Positions 6,748 through 17,150 of a stretch of DNA of 64,000 bases are shown in pieces (position 1 is the first letter of the stretch; the number at the start of each line of letters is the position of its first letter). Source of the stretch: Odoribacter sp. (GTDB lineage Bacteria > Bacteroidota > Bacteroidia > Bacteroidales > Prolixibacteraceae); contig PNOH01000008.1 of NCBI GenBank assembly GCA_013824715.1, positions 1-64,000 on the forward strand, in the 5' to 3' direction. The notes below the pieces were generated by a model. That model was given only the letters and a program-made list of their open reading frames with translations. It was not told where the DNA came from and did not search any database. The position numbers and the translations under genes are program-made.

Positions 6748-7791
6748 TTAAGCGAAATTCAGGAGTTTAAAAATCCAAAAAATCCCAGCAGCTAAACCCA
6801 TTGAAACAGGGATGGTCAAAATCCAGGCATACAGTAAATTCACTGTAACTCCCCATCGAACCGCAGAAACGCGTTTTGTTAATCCTACCCCCATAATTGC
6901 TCCCGTTATGGTATGTGTGGTACTTACCGGGATTCCAAATGCCTCGGTACCAAAAAGCATTATGGCACCTGCACCCTCTGCCGCAACTCCTTCAAATGGA
7001 GTCAGTTTGGTAATTTTACTGCCCATCGTTTTGACAATTCTCCAGCCCCCCATCAGAGTACCAGCCGCTATGGATGCATGGCAACCAATAACAATCCAAA
7101 ATGGAATAGTATGAATCTTGCCAGCCTCAGTAAAAGTAACATGAGCCCAATTTGGAATCTGGGAAATATCTACAGAATGAAAATAGACAAGGATGGCAGC
7201 GGTAATAATTCCCATAACTTTCTGGGCATCATTTCCTCCATGCCCTAAACTAAACATGGCCGATGAAAGCAATTGTCCCAGTTTAAACCACCGTTTCAAC
7301 CTGAAGGGGTTGAAACTTTTAAAAATCCATAAAAGTGCTATCGATAGCAAGTAGGAAAGTAACATTCCAATCATTGGGGCAAGAAAAATAAATGCCGCAA
7401 TTTTCATAATTTTCCCGGTATGAACAACATCCCAACCGGCATATGCGATCGCTGCGCCTGCAAAACCACCCACCAGTGTATGCGACGAACTTGAAGGAAT
7501 TCCCAGATACCATGTCAATAAATTCCAGATAATAGCAGCCAAAAGACCAGCTAAAATAACTTGCAGTGTAATTGAGTCAGTGTCAACTGTTTTTGCAATG
7601 GTATCAACAATGTGAAGTTTAAAAACCAAAAAGGCAACCAGGTTAAAAAATGCTGCCCATATTACCGCCTGAATAGGTGTCAGCACTTTGGTTGAAACAA
7701 CCGTTGCTATTGAATTTGCCGCATCATGAAAACCATTGATGAAATCAAAAACCAGTGCAAGAATAATTATAACGATTAGCAGTGTGAACAT
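6748..7791 (-). CDS. PiT-family inorganic phosphate transporter
   Basis: This 347-residue, highly hydrophobic protein carries the two PiT signatures: FINGFHDAANSIATVVSTKVLTP near the N-terminus and SLGHGGNDAQKVMGII in the middle. It also has TTHTITGAIMGVG in the C-terminal half. PiT proteins import phosphate with H+ or Na+ across the inner membrane. It is the second gene of an operon behind the DUF47 gene (42-base gap), a common pairing in which DUF47 is thought to regulate the transporter. It faces queA with only 12 bases between stops. Confidence 0.95.
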   Translation of the reverse strand: MFTLLIVIIILALVFDFINGFHDAANSIATVVSTKVLTPIQAVIWAAFFNLVAFLVFKLHIVDTIAKTVDTDSITLQVILAGLLAAIIWNLLTWYLGIPSSSSHTLVGGFAGAAIAYAGWDVVHTGKIMKIAAFIFLAPMIGMLLSYLLSIALLWIFKSFNPFRLKRWFKLGQLLSSAMFSLGHGGNDAQKVMGIITAAILVYFHSVDISQIPNWAHVTFTEAGKIHTIPFWIVIGCHASIAAGTLMGGWRIVKTMGSKITKLTPFEGVAAEGAGAIMLFGTEAFGIPVSTTHTITGAIMGVGLTKRVSAVRWGVTVNLLYAWILTIPVSMGLAAGIFWIFKLLNFA

Positions 7792-7833
7792 AGCCTGAGA
7801 TAAAGAGTTAAAAAAATAAAAACTGATCCTGAA

Positions 7834-8481
7834 TCAGGCGTATTTCACCAATATAGTTTTTACCACATCCGAAACATCTTCAATCTTATTGGCAATTTTC
7901 TCAATATTCTGAAGAATTTCCTTTTGTTTGATCAGTTCAATTGGGTCTTTTTCGTTTTCAAAAAGGCTTGAAATAGCCATACGATAAAATTCATCAACCC
8001 GGTTTTCAATTTTGTTCAACTCTTTGCAGGCTTTCATAACCTGTTGGTAATTTTTAAAATCATGAAGGCCACCCACAGCAACTTTAATTTGCAGTGATCC
8101 TTTGTGTATCAAAGCTACCATCTCTTTCATATATGTGCTGAAGTTTGTGCAACGGTAAAATTCAACTTTACCTGCCAGGCTGTGAATTAAATCAACTACA
8201 TCGTCAATTTTTGAGGTTAATTCACTAATATCTTCCCTGTCAAAAGGCGTAATAAATGTATGGTTTAACGAATCAAAAATCTGATTAGTGATATCATCGC
8301 CCTTTTTCTCGAGAGCTTTGATGGTCTTTCCGATTGCCCGGCGTTCCTCCAATTCCGAAGAATTGATCAGTTTTTCGAGAGCTGCTGAAGCTTCAATGGC
8401 ATTCTCTGCAGCCTCATTAAACATGGCATAAAATTTCGTTTCTTTCGGAATAAAAAACTTGAGTAATCCTGAAAAATTCAT
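7834..8481 (-). CDS. DUF47/PhoU-like phosphate transport regulator
   Basis: This 215-residue, largely helical protein of the DUF47 (TIGR00153) family has the PhoU-like pattern EKKGDDITNQIFDSLNHTFITPFDREDI, then LTSKIDDVVDLIHSLAGKV. The start at 8481 gives MNFSGLLKFFIPKETKF, the usual N-terminus of the family; an upstream Met at 8523 would add 14 unusual residues. It is the first gene of the operon with the PiT transporter. The family call is firm; the regulatory role is known only by association. Confidence 0.92.
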   Translation of the reverse strand: MNFSGLLKFFIPKETKFYAMFNEAAENAIEASAALEKLINSSELEERRAIGKTIKALEKKGDDITNQIFDSLNHTFITPFDREDISELTSKIDDVVDLIHSLAGKVEFYRCTNFSTYMKEMVALIHKGSLQIKVAVGGLHDFKNYQQVMKACKELNKIENRVDEFYRMAISSLFENEKDPIELIKQKEILQNIEKIANKIEDVSDVVKTILVKYA

Positions 8482-8811
8482 ATCATTTGTCTTAATAAAA
8501 AATCTTTTTGTCAATCCGGGCACAAAGATGCAAATAAGAATTATTCCAGAAGAATGTTCTTTAATTAAAATGTAATATCGTCAACAATATTTAATCGTTT
8601 TGAAATAATAGCTTTTAGAATAACCCAAATCAACAAAATCAAATCACATTTCACGAATTTTTGTACAATGACTTTTGATGACAAATATCAATCATTCTAT
8701 ACTTCAACAATCATTCAGAATTATTACATTTGCCCCTCAATAAAACCTGCAAACTGTACGTTTTTCAGGTGAAGTTTTTAACACCAGGTATTTACCTAAA
8801 ATTGACAGACT
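8482..8811. other. AT-rich divergent intergenic region
   Basis: About 330 bases separate the phosphate operon from the small gene before hemA. I see a -7 match TACATTTG at 8725-8732 on the plus strand, which would give a leader of about 70 bases for the gene at 8812. I see no coding potential and no recognisable RNA. Confidence 0.4.
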
Positions 8812-9168
8812 GTGTTTTTTCTCGGACTCTTATCAACACCATTGCCCTATCTGCTGCTGGCCGCATTTTATTTTTTCGGCTTCGCAATGGGTATGTTCAA
8901 TAATAGCAACGGAGATGAAGCTGTCGAATCTGTTTCGGCAGTAACCATTCCTGTTGAAGCCAAACAAAAAACAGTTGAACAGGCTACTTTTTACTTTCAG
9001 GTAAATACCAAACAAATACAAAGTAAGTATGATGTTTTACTAACCAGAAATAATTCTGCTACTTATTTTCCTGATTTGCGAACGGCCGCCTTTCAGGTCA
9101 GGGACATCGAAGTTCCCGGTTATAAATCCAACGGCTTCCGGTTTTCGCGCCCTCCCCCATCAGTTTAA
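8812..9168 (+). CDS. Hypothetical membrane-anchored protein upstream of hemA
   Basis: This 118-residue frame starts with GTG. It has one hydrophobic segment at residues 3-30 (FLGLLSTPLPYLLLAAFYFFGFAMGMF), then a polar region with no motif I know. The C-terminus is basic and Pro-rich (RFSRPPPSV). It ends 127 bases before the hemA ATG and may be co-transcribed with the tetrapyrrole genes. The weak start codon and lack of recognised family lower confidence, but base composition and the membrane-anchor-like N-terminus favour a real gene. Confidence 0.5.
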   Translation: MFFLGLLSTPLPYLLLAAFYFFGFAMGMFNNSNGDEAVESVSAVTIPVEAKQKTVEQATFYFQVNTKQIQSKYDVLLTRNNSATYFPDLRTAAFQVRDIEVPGYKSNGFRFSRPPPSV

Positions 9169-9295
9169 TCCATCAAAAGTTTGCACGCTTTTCTTTTTTA
9201 GCGGTCAGTTAATTTATTGTCCTGACGCCAGCTAAAATAACAACTTTTATTGTGCATAATTGTTTTGGGTTAGCAATCCTGATAAAGATACATTT

Positions 9296-10549
9296 ATGAT
9301 TGGGGTGATAGGAATAAGCTATAAAACAGCGCCATTGGAAATTCGTGAACAATTTTCGTTTTCAAAAGATGAAATTGTGCCGTTTTCTGAGATGCTTCAA
9401 CAGGAAACAGAAATCAACGATTTGGTGCTTCTTTCAACATGTAACCGTACTGAGATTTATTTTTCTCAGGACAAACATGACAATCAGACCGCGTTTGAGC
9501 TCATTTACGAAATAGTCAAAAAATTCAAGGGTGTCACCGATCATTGTTGGCACTACTTTTACCATCGCTCAAACATTGGAGCTGTGCGTCATTTATTCGA
9601 AGTCAGTTCGGGCCTGGATTCTCAGATTATTGGCGAAGATCAGATTATCGGCCAGGTAAAGGAAGCTTACATAACCTGTACCGAATTGGCGCTTACCGAT
9701 GCCGTACTGATGCGGCTTTTCCAGAAATCTTTCGAAGCCGGGAAACGTGTACGTACCGAAACCGGGATCAAACTGGGGATCACTTCGGTAAGCAGCGCTG
9801 CCGTTGAAATGTGTTCAAGTCTGCTCAACGGACTGGCCGATAAATCGGTATTAATAATCGGTGCAGGCGAAACCGGAATCCTGGCACTTCAAAACATCTG
9901 CAAAAAAGGTGTAAAAAGTATCGCTGTTTCCAACCGCACTTTAGAAACCGCTGAAAAAACAGCAGCCAAATTCAACGGGATGGCTATTCCATTTGAATCA
10001 TTTGGAAAATATTTGCACGGATTTGACATTGTAATGATTGCAACAGCCTCTCCGGAGCCCGTCATTACTGCTGAAATGGTCAAAATGAACCAAAAGATCA
10101 GGCCGGACCACAAACAGGTTTACATTGACTTATCTGTTCCCAGAAATATTGAAAGTGAAGTAGGAGAATTAGAAAATATTGATTTACTGAGCGTGGATAA
10201 CCTTCAGGAAATTGTACTGCAAACCAGCGAAAAAAAGAAGGAAAGTGCAGAAAAAGCGCATGTCATACTCGACGAAGTTGTTTCTGATTTTGCAGAATGG
10301 CTGGCCAGCCGCTCACTTCGCCCGGCTATAAACGCGATTTCAGCGAACCTGCAGGCCATCAATCAGGAAGAACTTTCGACTTACCGGAAAGTAAATACTC
10401 CTGAAATGCAGGAAATTGTTGATGGGTACGCCAATCACCTCACCCAGCGCTACACCCGTTTACTCATTAAAAACCTGAAAGGGATGACCGATAACGGGAA
10501 GAATATCGATTCATTAAAAATCATCAATGATTTATTTAAATTTGTCTAA
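9296..10549 (+). CDS. hemA: Glutamyl-tRNA reductase
   Basis: HemA reduces glutamyl-tRNA(Glu) to glutamate-1-semialdehyde with NADPH, the first step of the C5 route to tetrapyrroles. The protein has 417 residues. It has MIGVIGISYKTAPLEIRE at the start, the catalytic Cys49 in LLSTCNRTEIY, and SSGLDSQIIGEDQIIGQVKEAY. The NADPH-binding GAGETG is followed by the C-terminal dimerisation helices. I use the ATG at 9296 rather than the in-frame TTG at 9260 because the family motif begins there. It leads the run hemA-hemC-hemD-hemB-hemL. Confidence 0.96.
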   Translation: MIGVIGISYKTAPLEIREQFSFSKDEIVPFSEMLQQETEINDLVLLSTCNRTEIYFSQDKHDNQTAFELIYEIVKKFKGVTDHCWHYFYHRSNIGAVRHLFEVSSGLDSQIIGEDQIIGQVKEAYITCTELALTDAVLMRLFQKSFEAGKRVRTETGIKLGITSVSSAAVEMCSSLLNGLADKSVLIIGAGETGILALQNICKKGVKSIAVSNRTLETAEKTAAKFNGMAIPFESFGKYLHGFDIVMIATASPEPVITAEMVKMNQKIRPDHKQVYIDLSVPRNIESEVGELENIDLLSVDNLQEIVLQTSEKKKESAEKAHVILDEVVSDFAEWLASRSLRPAINAISANLQAINQEELSTYRKVNTPEMQEIVDGYANHLTQRYTRLLIKNLKGMTDNGKNIDSLKIINDLFKFV

Positions 10550-10594
10550 AATTATTTCGCGGTGAACTTAAATGTTTGCTCTTGAACGATTATA

Positions 10595-11533
10595 ATGGGA
10601 AAAACTATACGCATAGGCACACGTGGAAGCCAACTCGCACTTTATCAGGCAAAAAAGGTTAAAGCTACCCTCGAAAGCATCTTTCCGCAACTTCAGGTTG
10701 ACCTGAAAATAATTAAAACAAAAGGGGATAAAATTTTGGATGTCGCACTATCAAAAATAGGCGACAAAGGGTTATTTACCAAAGAAATTGAGAATGAGTT
10801 GCTCGATGGTTCGGTTGATTTGGCCGTTCACAGCCTCAAAGACTTGCCCACAGCGCTTCCGGAAGGATTGAAATTAGGCGCGGTTTTGGAACGAGGCGAA
10901 TTTCGCGATGCACTGGTTAGTAAAAATGGCAAAAAATTATCGGAACTTGGTGCAGGCGATGTGGTGGCTACTTCCAGCCTGCGACGTATTGCCGCTCTCC
11001 TGAAAGTGAATGATCAGATTATAATCAAAGATATTCGTGGAAATGTAAATTCCCGTCTTCAAAAAATGGAAGATGGTTATTGCGATGCCATGATCATGGC
11101 TGCCGCCGGATTGCAACGGCTAGGCCTGGAAAAATACATCACCGAAATCATCGATCCTGAAGTAATTCTGCCCGCTGTTAGTCAGGGTGCAATTGCCATT
11201 GAAACACGGATCGGCGATTTGGAAGTTGAAGAACTGATGTCGAAAATCAACCATCAGGAAACCTGGGATTCGATTGTTGCCGAAAGGGCATTTCTGGCTG
11301 AACTTCAGGGAGGATGCCAGGTTCCACTGGGTTGTTTTTCCGTCATCAAAAACGGAGAATTAACTCTTCACGGTTTTGTTGCCTCAATTGATGGAAAACA
11401 ATTTATCAGGGAAACCATTTCAGGAGAATTGGCCCTTGGAGCAAATCTGGGGATAGCCCTTGCCGGAAAAATGCTTGAAAAAGGAGCCCTCGAAATTCTG
11501 AATAAAATTAAATCAACCAACACTACTCTTTAA
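10595..11533 (+). CDS. hemC: Porphobilinogen deaminase (hydroxymethylbilane synthase)
   Basis: HemC joins four porphobilinogen units into hydroxymethylbilane. The 312-residue protein shows IRIGTRGSQLALYQA, VDLAVHSLKDLPT, VVATSSLRR and DIRGNVNSRLQK. The dipyrromethane cofactor is attached to Cys241 in LQGGCQVPLG. The length is normal. It lies 45 bases after hemA and 5 bases before hemD. Confidence 0.97.
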   Translation: MGKTIRIGTRGSQLALYQAKKVKATLESIFPQLQVDLKIIKTKGDKILDVALSKIGDKGLFTKEIENELLDGSVDLAVHSLKDLPTALPEGLKLGAVLERGEFRDALVSKNGKKLSELGAGDVVATSSLRRIAALLKVNDQIIIKDIRGNVNSRLQKMEDGYCDAMIMAAAGLQRLGLEKYITEIIDPEVILPAVSQGAIAIETRIGDLEVEELMSKINHQETWDSIVAERAFLAELQGGCQVPLGCFSVIKNGELTLHGFVASIDGKQFIRETISGELALGANLGIALAGKMLEKGALEILNKIKSTNTTL

Positions 11534-11538
11534 ATCAC

Positions 11539-12309
11539 ATGGGCAAACTGCTTGAAAACAGGGTTTTTATTTCGACGCGACCGCTTGGACAGTCCGCTGA
11601 ACTTGAAAGCCTTCTGATGGAAGAATCGGCAACCTTGATTTCAATGCCCACCATTGAGGTTAAGCCACTTCCTTTGGATGAGTTTTCGTGGCTGCAAATG
11701 CGAAACCTCGATTCGTATAACTGGATCGTATTTACAAGCCCGAATGGATTAAAGTTTTTCTTCGCCAGCCTGTTCGAACTTCAGAATAATTACGGCCTTC
11801 CGGAGCATCTGAAAATTGCCGTTGTAGGTAAAAAAACCGCAGCTCATCTTGAATGTTACGGCACCTCAGCGGCATTTATTAATCTGGGAAACACCGCCGA
11901 AGATTTTGTAGCTGATTTCTATCACAGGGTAAATCCGGGTGATCGGGTACTTTTCCCAATCGGAAATCTGGCCCGGACGGTAATAGAAGACAAAATTTCA
12001 AAAAAAGCCATTTGCACCCGCATTTTATTCTATGAAACTCTTCTTCCTGAAGCTGTTGACAGTAATATTCTGAAACTTATTACGGAAGATAAATATGAAT
12101 TGATCGTTCTTACAAGCCCCTCATCCTGCACGAATCTGCTTCAACTCATTTCAGGAAAATCTGATCCTTCTAAGCTCCGTTTGGTTTGTATTGGTCAAAC
12201 AACTTCAACAGAAGTGATCCGAAACGGTATTGAACCGCTAATCACCGCCGGAACTGCCAATTCACAAGGAATTTATTCAGCAATAGTCAATTATTTTCAA
12301 AAAAAATAA
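11539..12309 (+). CDS. hemD: Uroporphyrinogen-III synthase
   Basis: HemD closes and inverts ring D of hydroxymethylbilane to give uroporphyrinogen III. The family is poorly conserved. This 256-residue protein shows the expected features: VFISTRPLGQS at the start, NWIVFTSPNGLKFFF, VGKKTAAHL, a central GDRVLFPIGNLAR and a C-terminal IVLTSPSSCTNLL. Its place between hemC and hemB settles the assignment. Confidence 0.92.
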   Translation: MGKLLENRVFISTRPLGQSAELESLLMEESATLISMPTIEVKPLPLDEFSWLQMRNLDSYNWIVFTSPNGLKFFFASLFELQNNYGLPEHLKIAVVGKKTAAHLECYGTSAAFINLGNTAEDFVADFYHRVNPGDRVLFPIGNLARTVIEDKISKKAICTRILFYETLLPEAVDSNILKLITEDKYELIVLTSPSSCTNLLQLISGKSDPSKLRLVCIGQTTSTEVIRNGIEPLITAGTANSQGIYSAIVNYFQKK

Positions 12310-12326
12310 CCTAAAATCCATTCGTT

Positions 12327-13295
12327 ATGTCTTTTCCAATTACTCGACTCAGGAGATTAAGGCACACCCCTGTTTTACGCAATTTAGTACGCGAAACCAT
12401 TTTAACCCGCGACGATCTGGTCATGCCATTATTCGTTTGTCCGGGAACTGGTGTAAACAACCCGATATCTTCCATGCCCGGAAATTCCCAACTATCAGTT
12501 GATTTACTGGTGGAGGAATGCCGCCGCCTGTATGGAATGGGAGTTCAGGCAGTCCTTCTTTTTGGTATTCCTGAACACAAAGACGAACACGGACTTGTGG
12601 CCTGCGAACACAATGGAATAGTTCAGCAAGCCGTTCGCGCCCTTAAAAAAGCTTTGCCCGATTTATATGTAATTGCCGACATCTGCAATTGTGAATATAC
12701 CGTTCACGGTCATTGTGGAACGATTGTTAACGGCGATGTTGACAACGACCTCACCCTGGTTACCCTGGCCAAACAATCGGTTTCACTGGCACAGGAAGGG
12801 GTTGACATGGTTGCTCCAAGTGATATGATGGACGGACGTGTTGGCGCTATTCGCCGTGCACTCGACGACAACGGCTTTTACAACCTGCCGATTATGGCTT
12901 ATTCGGCCAAATATGCCTCGGGATTTTACGGACCTTTCCGCGAAGCTGCCGAAAGCGCGCCAAAATTCGGAAACCGTTCTACTTACCAGATGGATCCGGC
13001 AAACGGGAACGAGGCCTTGCGCGAAGTGGCGCTCGACATTGAAGAGGGCGCCGATATTGTGATGGTGAAACCTGCGCTTAGCTATCTGGATATTATTCAT
13101 CGTGTAAAAACCAATTTTAACATTCCGGTTGCTGCCTACAATGTGAGCGGTGAGTATTCGATGGTAAAGGCTGCGGCGGCCAATGGCTGGATAGACGAAA
13201 AAAGGCTGGTCCGCGAAATTCTAACCTCAATCAAACGCGCTGGTTCCGATATCATTTTATCTTACCACACACAGGATATCATCAAGGAATTATAA
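12327..13295 (+). CDS. hemB: Porphobilinogen synthase (delta-aminolevulinate dehydratase)
   Basis: HemB condenses two 5-aminolevulinate molecules. The 322-residue protein has the three-cysteine zinc site in [14 protein letters not shown], so it is the zinc-dependent type. It has the active-site lysines in [11 protein letters not shown] and [15 protein letters not shown]. It begins with the usual [18 protein letters not shown]. It lies 17 bases after hemD and 1 base before hemL. Confidence 0.97.
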   Translation: MSFPITRLRRLRHTPVLRNLVRETILTRDDLVMPLFVCPGTGVNNPISSMPGNSQLSVDLLVEECRRLYGMGVQAVLLFGIPEHKDEHGLVACEHNGIVQQAVRALKKALPDLYVIADICNCEYTVHGHCGTIVNGDVDNDLTLVTLAKQSVSLAQEGVDMVAPSDMMDGRVGAIRRALDDNGFYNLPIMAYSAKYASGFYGPFREAAESAPKFGNRSTYQMDPANGNEALREVALDIEEGADIVMVKPALSYLDIIHRVKTNFNIPVAAYNVSGEYSMVKAAAANGWIDEKRLVREILTSIKRAGSDIILSYHTQDIIKEL

Positions 13296-13296
13296 C

Positions 13297-14595
13297 ATGA
13301 AACAATACACTCAAAGCATCGCTGCCTTTCAGGAAGCACAAAAACATATTCCGGGCGGGGTAAATTCTCCTGTTCGTTCGTTTAAGAGCGTTGATGGTGA
13401 TCCATTGTTTATAGCCAGCGCCAGCGGAGCCAAAGTTTTCGACATTGACGGACACGAATACATCGATTATGTGGGTTCCTGGGGCCCCATGATTTTGGGC
13501 CACGCCCATCCCGATGTTATTATGGCTATTCAGAAAACTGCCGCCAAAGGAACGAGTTTTGGCGCCCCAACTCTTTTCGAAACAGAGATGGCGCTGCAAA
13601 TCAAAAAGATGGTTCCTTCCATCGATAGCATTCGAATGGTAAACTCCGGAACGGAGGCCACCATGAGCGCCCTGCGGCTAGCTCGCGGTTATACCGGACG
13701 GGAACTGGTTCTCAAATTTGAAGGTTGCTACCACGGTCACAACGACAGCTTCCTCATTAAAGCCGGATCGGGAGCATTGACTTTAGGCACTCCCAATTCG
13801 CCGGGAGTTACTTCGGGAACTGCAAAAGATACACTAACTGCCGGCTATAACGATCTGGAATCAGTTAAAGAATTATTCAACCAATATCCTGAACAAATTG
13901 CGGCTCTTATCATTGAACCGGTTACCGGAAATATGGGTGTTGTTATTCCTGAAACTGAATTCATTCAGGGAATCCGCGAACTCTGTACCCAATATGGGAC
14001 TGTTTTGATTTTCGATGAAGTAATGACCGGGTTTCGCCTTTCAAAAGGTGGAGCTCAACAAATATTAGGGATCACTCCTGACCTGACTTGCTTCGGAAAA
14101 ATTATTGGAGGAGGTCTTCCTGTAGGCGCTTATGGCGGCAAACAGGAAATCATGGACAAACTGGCGCCAAAAGGTCCTGTTTATCAGGCCGGAACCCTTT
14201 CGGGCAATCCTCTTGCCATGTCTGCCGGGCTCACCACCCTGAGAATCCTTGATGAAACCGATGGCTTTTACGATATGCTTGAAGATAAATCAGCCCGTCT
14301 GGGTGAGGGCCTCAAAAAATGCCTTGCTGACCTGAATTTCCCCGGACTTGTAAATCGTGTTGGTTCAATGTTTACACTTTTCTTTACTGATGACAAGAAA
14401 GTAAATTCGTTTGCAGATGCCTGCCGCTGCAATACAACGACTTACGCCAAATTCTTTAAACTGGCGCTTGAAAGCGGTATTTATCTCGCCCCATCACAGT
14501 TCGAAGCCGGTTTTATGTCGGCAGCTCACACAGCTAAAAAGATCGATAAAACCATTGAGGCGACGTACGAAGCGCTGAAGGTTTTAAAGGTTTAG
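13297..14595 (+). CDS. hemL: Glutamate-1-semialdehyde 2,1-aminomutase
   Basis: HemL turns glutamate-1-semialdehyde into 5-aminolevulinate with pyridoxal phosphate. The 432-residue protein has [68 protein letters not shown] and the cofactor-binding Lys268 in [18 protein letters not shown]. With hemA it completes the C5 entry to the pathway. It ends the tight gene run; the next 260 bases contain repeats. Confidence 0.97.
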   Translation: MKQYTQSIAAFQEAQKHIPGGVNSPVRSFKSVDGDPLFIASASGAKVFDIDGHEYIDYVGSWGPMILGHAHPDVIMAIQKTAAKGTSFGAPTLFETEMALQIKKMVPSIDSIRMVNSGTEATMSALRLARGYTGRELVLKFEGCYHGHNDSFLIKAGSGALTLGTPNSPGVTSGTAKDTLTAGYNDLESVKELFNQYPEQIAALIIEPVTGNMGVVIPETEFIQGIRELCTQYGTVLIFDEVMTGFRLSKGGAQQILGITPDLTCFGKIIGGGLPVGAYGGKQEIMDKLAPKGPVYQAGTLSGNPLAMSAGLTTLRILDETDGFYDMLEDKSARLGEGLKKCLADLNFPGLVNRVGSMFTLFFTDDKKVNSFADACRCNTTTYAKFFKLALESGIYLAPSQFEAGFMSAAHTAKKIDKTIEATYEALKVLKV

Positions 14596-14670
14596 AAAGT
14601 TGGCTGTTGCATTGACTTAACTTTAGTCATTTACTTCGCGTCATTCATGGTCATTTATAGTAAAAACTAT

Positions 14671-14745
14671 TACAACAACGACAACCATGACAACGAATGA
14701 CAACAAATGACTATCAATTACTATCAATGACCACGAAAGGCAATT
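14671..14745. repeat. Degenerate tandem repeat of ATGAC-rich units
   Basis: Iterated ATGACAAC, ATGACTATCAATTACTATC and ATGACCACGAA units follow hemL. Related TCATTCATGGTCATT sequence in the opposite sense sits just before, at 14639-14657. I see no gene here. Confidence 0.55.
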
Positions 14746-14856
14746 AATACTCAAAATATACATTTTATTTCTGGCAGATTTTTTGAAGTAGCATTAGCGC
14801 TGATATCAATGAAAACGAATTTCAGCAAAAACAGGAAACAATTAAAAATTACGATC

Positions 14857-16083
14857 ATGAAAACAAAAATTGGAATTTTAGTTTTGGTTTTATGCACAAG
14901 CTTCTTCACTGTAGATGCCCAAAGACGTGTAACAACAACCGCCCGCGCAACCAGTTACGACATTAGTGACAACCTTGATTTGGAGGCTGTGGCTTCCATT
15001 TTCGGTGATTCCGAAAACCTGGAAGATTTCGAACGCAGGCTGAATGATCCGAAATCCCGTATTTCGAACCTCGACCTGAATCAGGATGGCTACATCGATT
15101 ATTTACGGGTGCTCGAAAATTCTACAGACCGAAATTCGGTAGTGATTATTCAGGCTGTACTCGATCAGGATGTTTATCAGGATGTAGCCACCATTGAAAT
15201 CGAAAAAAGCTCGAACTACAATCACCGCATCCAGATTGTCGGCGATTCTTACATTTATGGTTCAAATTACATTATCGAACCTGTATTTGTTCATACTCCG
15301 CTGATTTTTTCTTTCTTCTGGGGGCCACGATACAGCCCATGGCGTTCACCATACTATTGGAACTATTATCCAGGATGGTACAGCTATTACAGGCCTTATT
15401 CTCCATTTAGATATCACAGGCATATTGATGTCCATATCAACAGATATAATACCTATCATTATTCAAACAACCGGAATTTTCATTTTTCAGAAGATAACTA
15501 TAGACAGATCCGGAGAAACGATTATGCCAACAGATACCCTGACCGTGCTTTTTCAAACCGTCACCAGGGTGTAACCAACAGAAATGAACTGATTGAAAGA
15601 AGGCCCAATAATACGGTTAATCGTCAACGTAGCAATGATGTTCAGCGCTCAAACGACCGACAATATCAGTATAACAGGCAATCCAACTCGGGAAGAAATG
15701 AACGACAGAGGGATGTAAATGTAAATAGACGTCCGGCTTATCAAGAAAAGTCTGGTCAAGCTCAACCCAGAGGATACAGCCGTGAGTCGAACCGAAGTAG
15801 GCCGGAGAATAATAACAGACAAATACAACAGAAAAAAGAATCCGGGAACCAATCTTACGACCGGCGTCCGGCGCCTGAACGTCGTTCGGTGTCCACTCCT
15901 GAACGATCAACCAAACGGATTGAATCTCCTCAAAGAAATACTGCCCCGAGGGAAAAATCCGGTTCTGTATCCTCTGGAAGCAGGGAAAACAGAGTGGTAA
16001 AACAGAGTTCAGGAAGTTCAAAAAGCTCTGGTTCATCAACTAAAGAAGAGAAAAAAGAATCCGAAAGGAGAGGGAGAAGATAA
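14857..16083 (+). CDS. Secreted basic Arg/Asn/Tyr/Ser-rich protein of unknown function
   Basis: This 408-residue protein has a signal peptide (MKTKIGILVLVLCTSFFTVDAQ), which is why I start at 14857 rather than 14809. The folded part holds an EF-hand-like LDLNQDGYIDYLRVLE and a hydrophobic/Tyr/Trp/Pro patch (FFWGPRYSPWRSPYYWNYYPGWYSYY). After about residue 200 it is low-complexity, rich in Arg, Asn, Gln and Ser (NRQRSNDVQRSNDRQYQYNR), and strongly basic. Similar proteins occur in Bacteroidota without known role. It separates hemL from hemE; whether it is linked to tetrapyrrole synthesis is unknown. Cell-envelope location is inferred. Confidence 0.75.
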   Translation: MKTKIGILVLVLCTSFFTVDAQRRVTTTARATSYDISDNLDLEAVASIFGDSENLEDFERRLNDPKSRISNLDLNQDGYIDYLRVLENSTDRNSVVIIQAVLDQDVYQDVATIEIEKSSNYNHRIQIVGDSYIYGSNYIIEPVFVHTPLIFSFFWGPRYSPWRSPYYWNYYPGWYSYYRPYSPFRYHRHIDVHINRYNTYHYSNNRNFHFSEDNYRQIRRNDYANRYPDRAFSNRHQGVTNRNELIERRPNNTVNRQRSNDVQRSNDRQYQYNRQSNSGRNERQRDVNVNRRPAYQEKSGQAQPRGYSRESNRSRPENNNRQIQQKKESGNQSYDRRPAPERRSVSTPERSTKRIESPQRNTAPREKSGSVSSGSRENRVVKQSSGSSKSSGSSTKEEKKESERRGRR

Positions 16084-16110
16084 TCATATTGAAATTTAAA
16101 ACGAGATATT

Positions 16111-17145
16111 TTGACTACAAAAGCGATTCTACTAAAAACACTCCACGGAGAGAGAACTGAACGACCACCAGTTTGGTTTATGCGTCAGGCGGGACGAGTG
16201 TTGCCTTCGTACCTGAAAATTAAAGAGGATTATACGTTTTGGCAGATGATGCAAAATCCGGAAGTGGCTGCAAAAGTGACCCTTTTGCCTGTTGAAGATT
16301 TGGGCGTTGATGCTGCCATATTGTTTTCCGACATTCTGGTTATTCCTCATGCATTAGGTATGGGGCTGGAATTCAACGACAGCGGTCCGTTATTCGACAA
16401 TCCTTTGGCTTTCAGGGAAAATCCACTAAGTGGATTACATCCTGATCCATCAAAGCTCAATTATATTTACACGGTAATTGACGAGATCAAAAGAACCAAA
16501 TCGCCGGAAACTCCATTGATTGGCTTTTGCGGCGCGCCCCTTACGGTTCTGTTATTCATGCTTCAGGGACTGGGGCGAAAAGGCGATTTTCCGGAGGCCA
16601 TCCGTTTCATGTACCAAAATAAGGAAACTACCCGGCAACTGGTTGAAATTGTGACGGAACTTTCCATTGTCTATGCACTCGGACAAATTGATCATGGTGT
16701 TGATGTTTTTCAATTGTTCGATACCCATGCCGGATTGATTCCCGCTGACCTGTATCAGGAACTTTTTATGCCTTCAACCCGGAAAATAGCCGCCGCTGTG
16801 CGTGACGAAGATATTCCGTTCATTTTCTTCCCGAAAGGATTGGGAGCCGGAATTGCTCAAGTCACTCCTGAAGACTGCGACTTTTTAAGCATAGACTGGC
16901 AAACACCGCTCAACCTTGCCCGCAAGCTGGTGGATCCCAAAATTGGTTTGCAGGGAAATGTAGATCCAAGGTTATTGTATGCCAGTCAGCATGAAATTGA
17001 AAATGCGCTTCAACCTTACATTGAATTTGGCAAAAACAATCAGAACTGGATTTTTAATCTGGGTCATGGATTTATGCCCGGAATTTCGTTTGAAAGTGCA
17101 CGCTTCCTGGCCGATTGGGTAAAACGCACCGATTGGAAAAGATAA
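16111..17145 (+). CDS. hemE: Uroporphyrinogen decarboxylase
   Basis: HemE decarboxylates uroporphyrinogen III to coproporphyrinogen III. The 344-residue protein contains the hallmark RPPVWFMRQAGRVLPSY (Arg25 begins RQAGR), ILFSDILVIP, GFCGAPLTVLLFMLQG, QLFDTHAG and the ending NLGHGFMPGISFE. The start is TTG at 16111, 27 bases after the previous stop; no ATG gives a full N-terminus. Later heme genes are not in the window. Confidence 0.96.
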   Translation: MTTKAILLKTLHGERTERPPVWFMRQAGRVLPSYLKIKEDYTFWQMMQNPEVAAKVTLLPVEDLGVDAAILFSDILVIPHALGMGLEFNDSGPLFDNPLAFRENPLSGLHPDPSKLNYIYTVIDEIKRTKSPETPLIGFCGAPLTVLLFMLQGLGRKGDFPEAIRFMYQNKETTRQLVEIVTELSIVYALGQIDHGVDVFQLFDTHAGLIPADLYQELFMPSTRKIAAAVRDEDIPFIFFPKGLGAGIAQVTPEDCDFLSIDWQTPLNLARKLVDPKIGLQGNVDPRLLYASQHEIENALQPYIEFGKNNQNWIFNLGHGFMPGISFESARFLADWVKRTDWKR

Positions 17146-17150
17146 TGAGT

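Noticed and set aside
12783-13599. Opposite-strand frames over hemB and hemL
   Set aside because: They follow from codon bias of the strongly conserved enzyme genes and have no family features or start signals.
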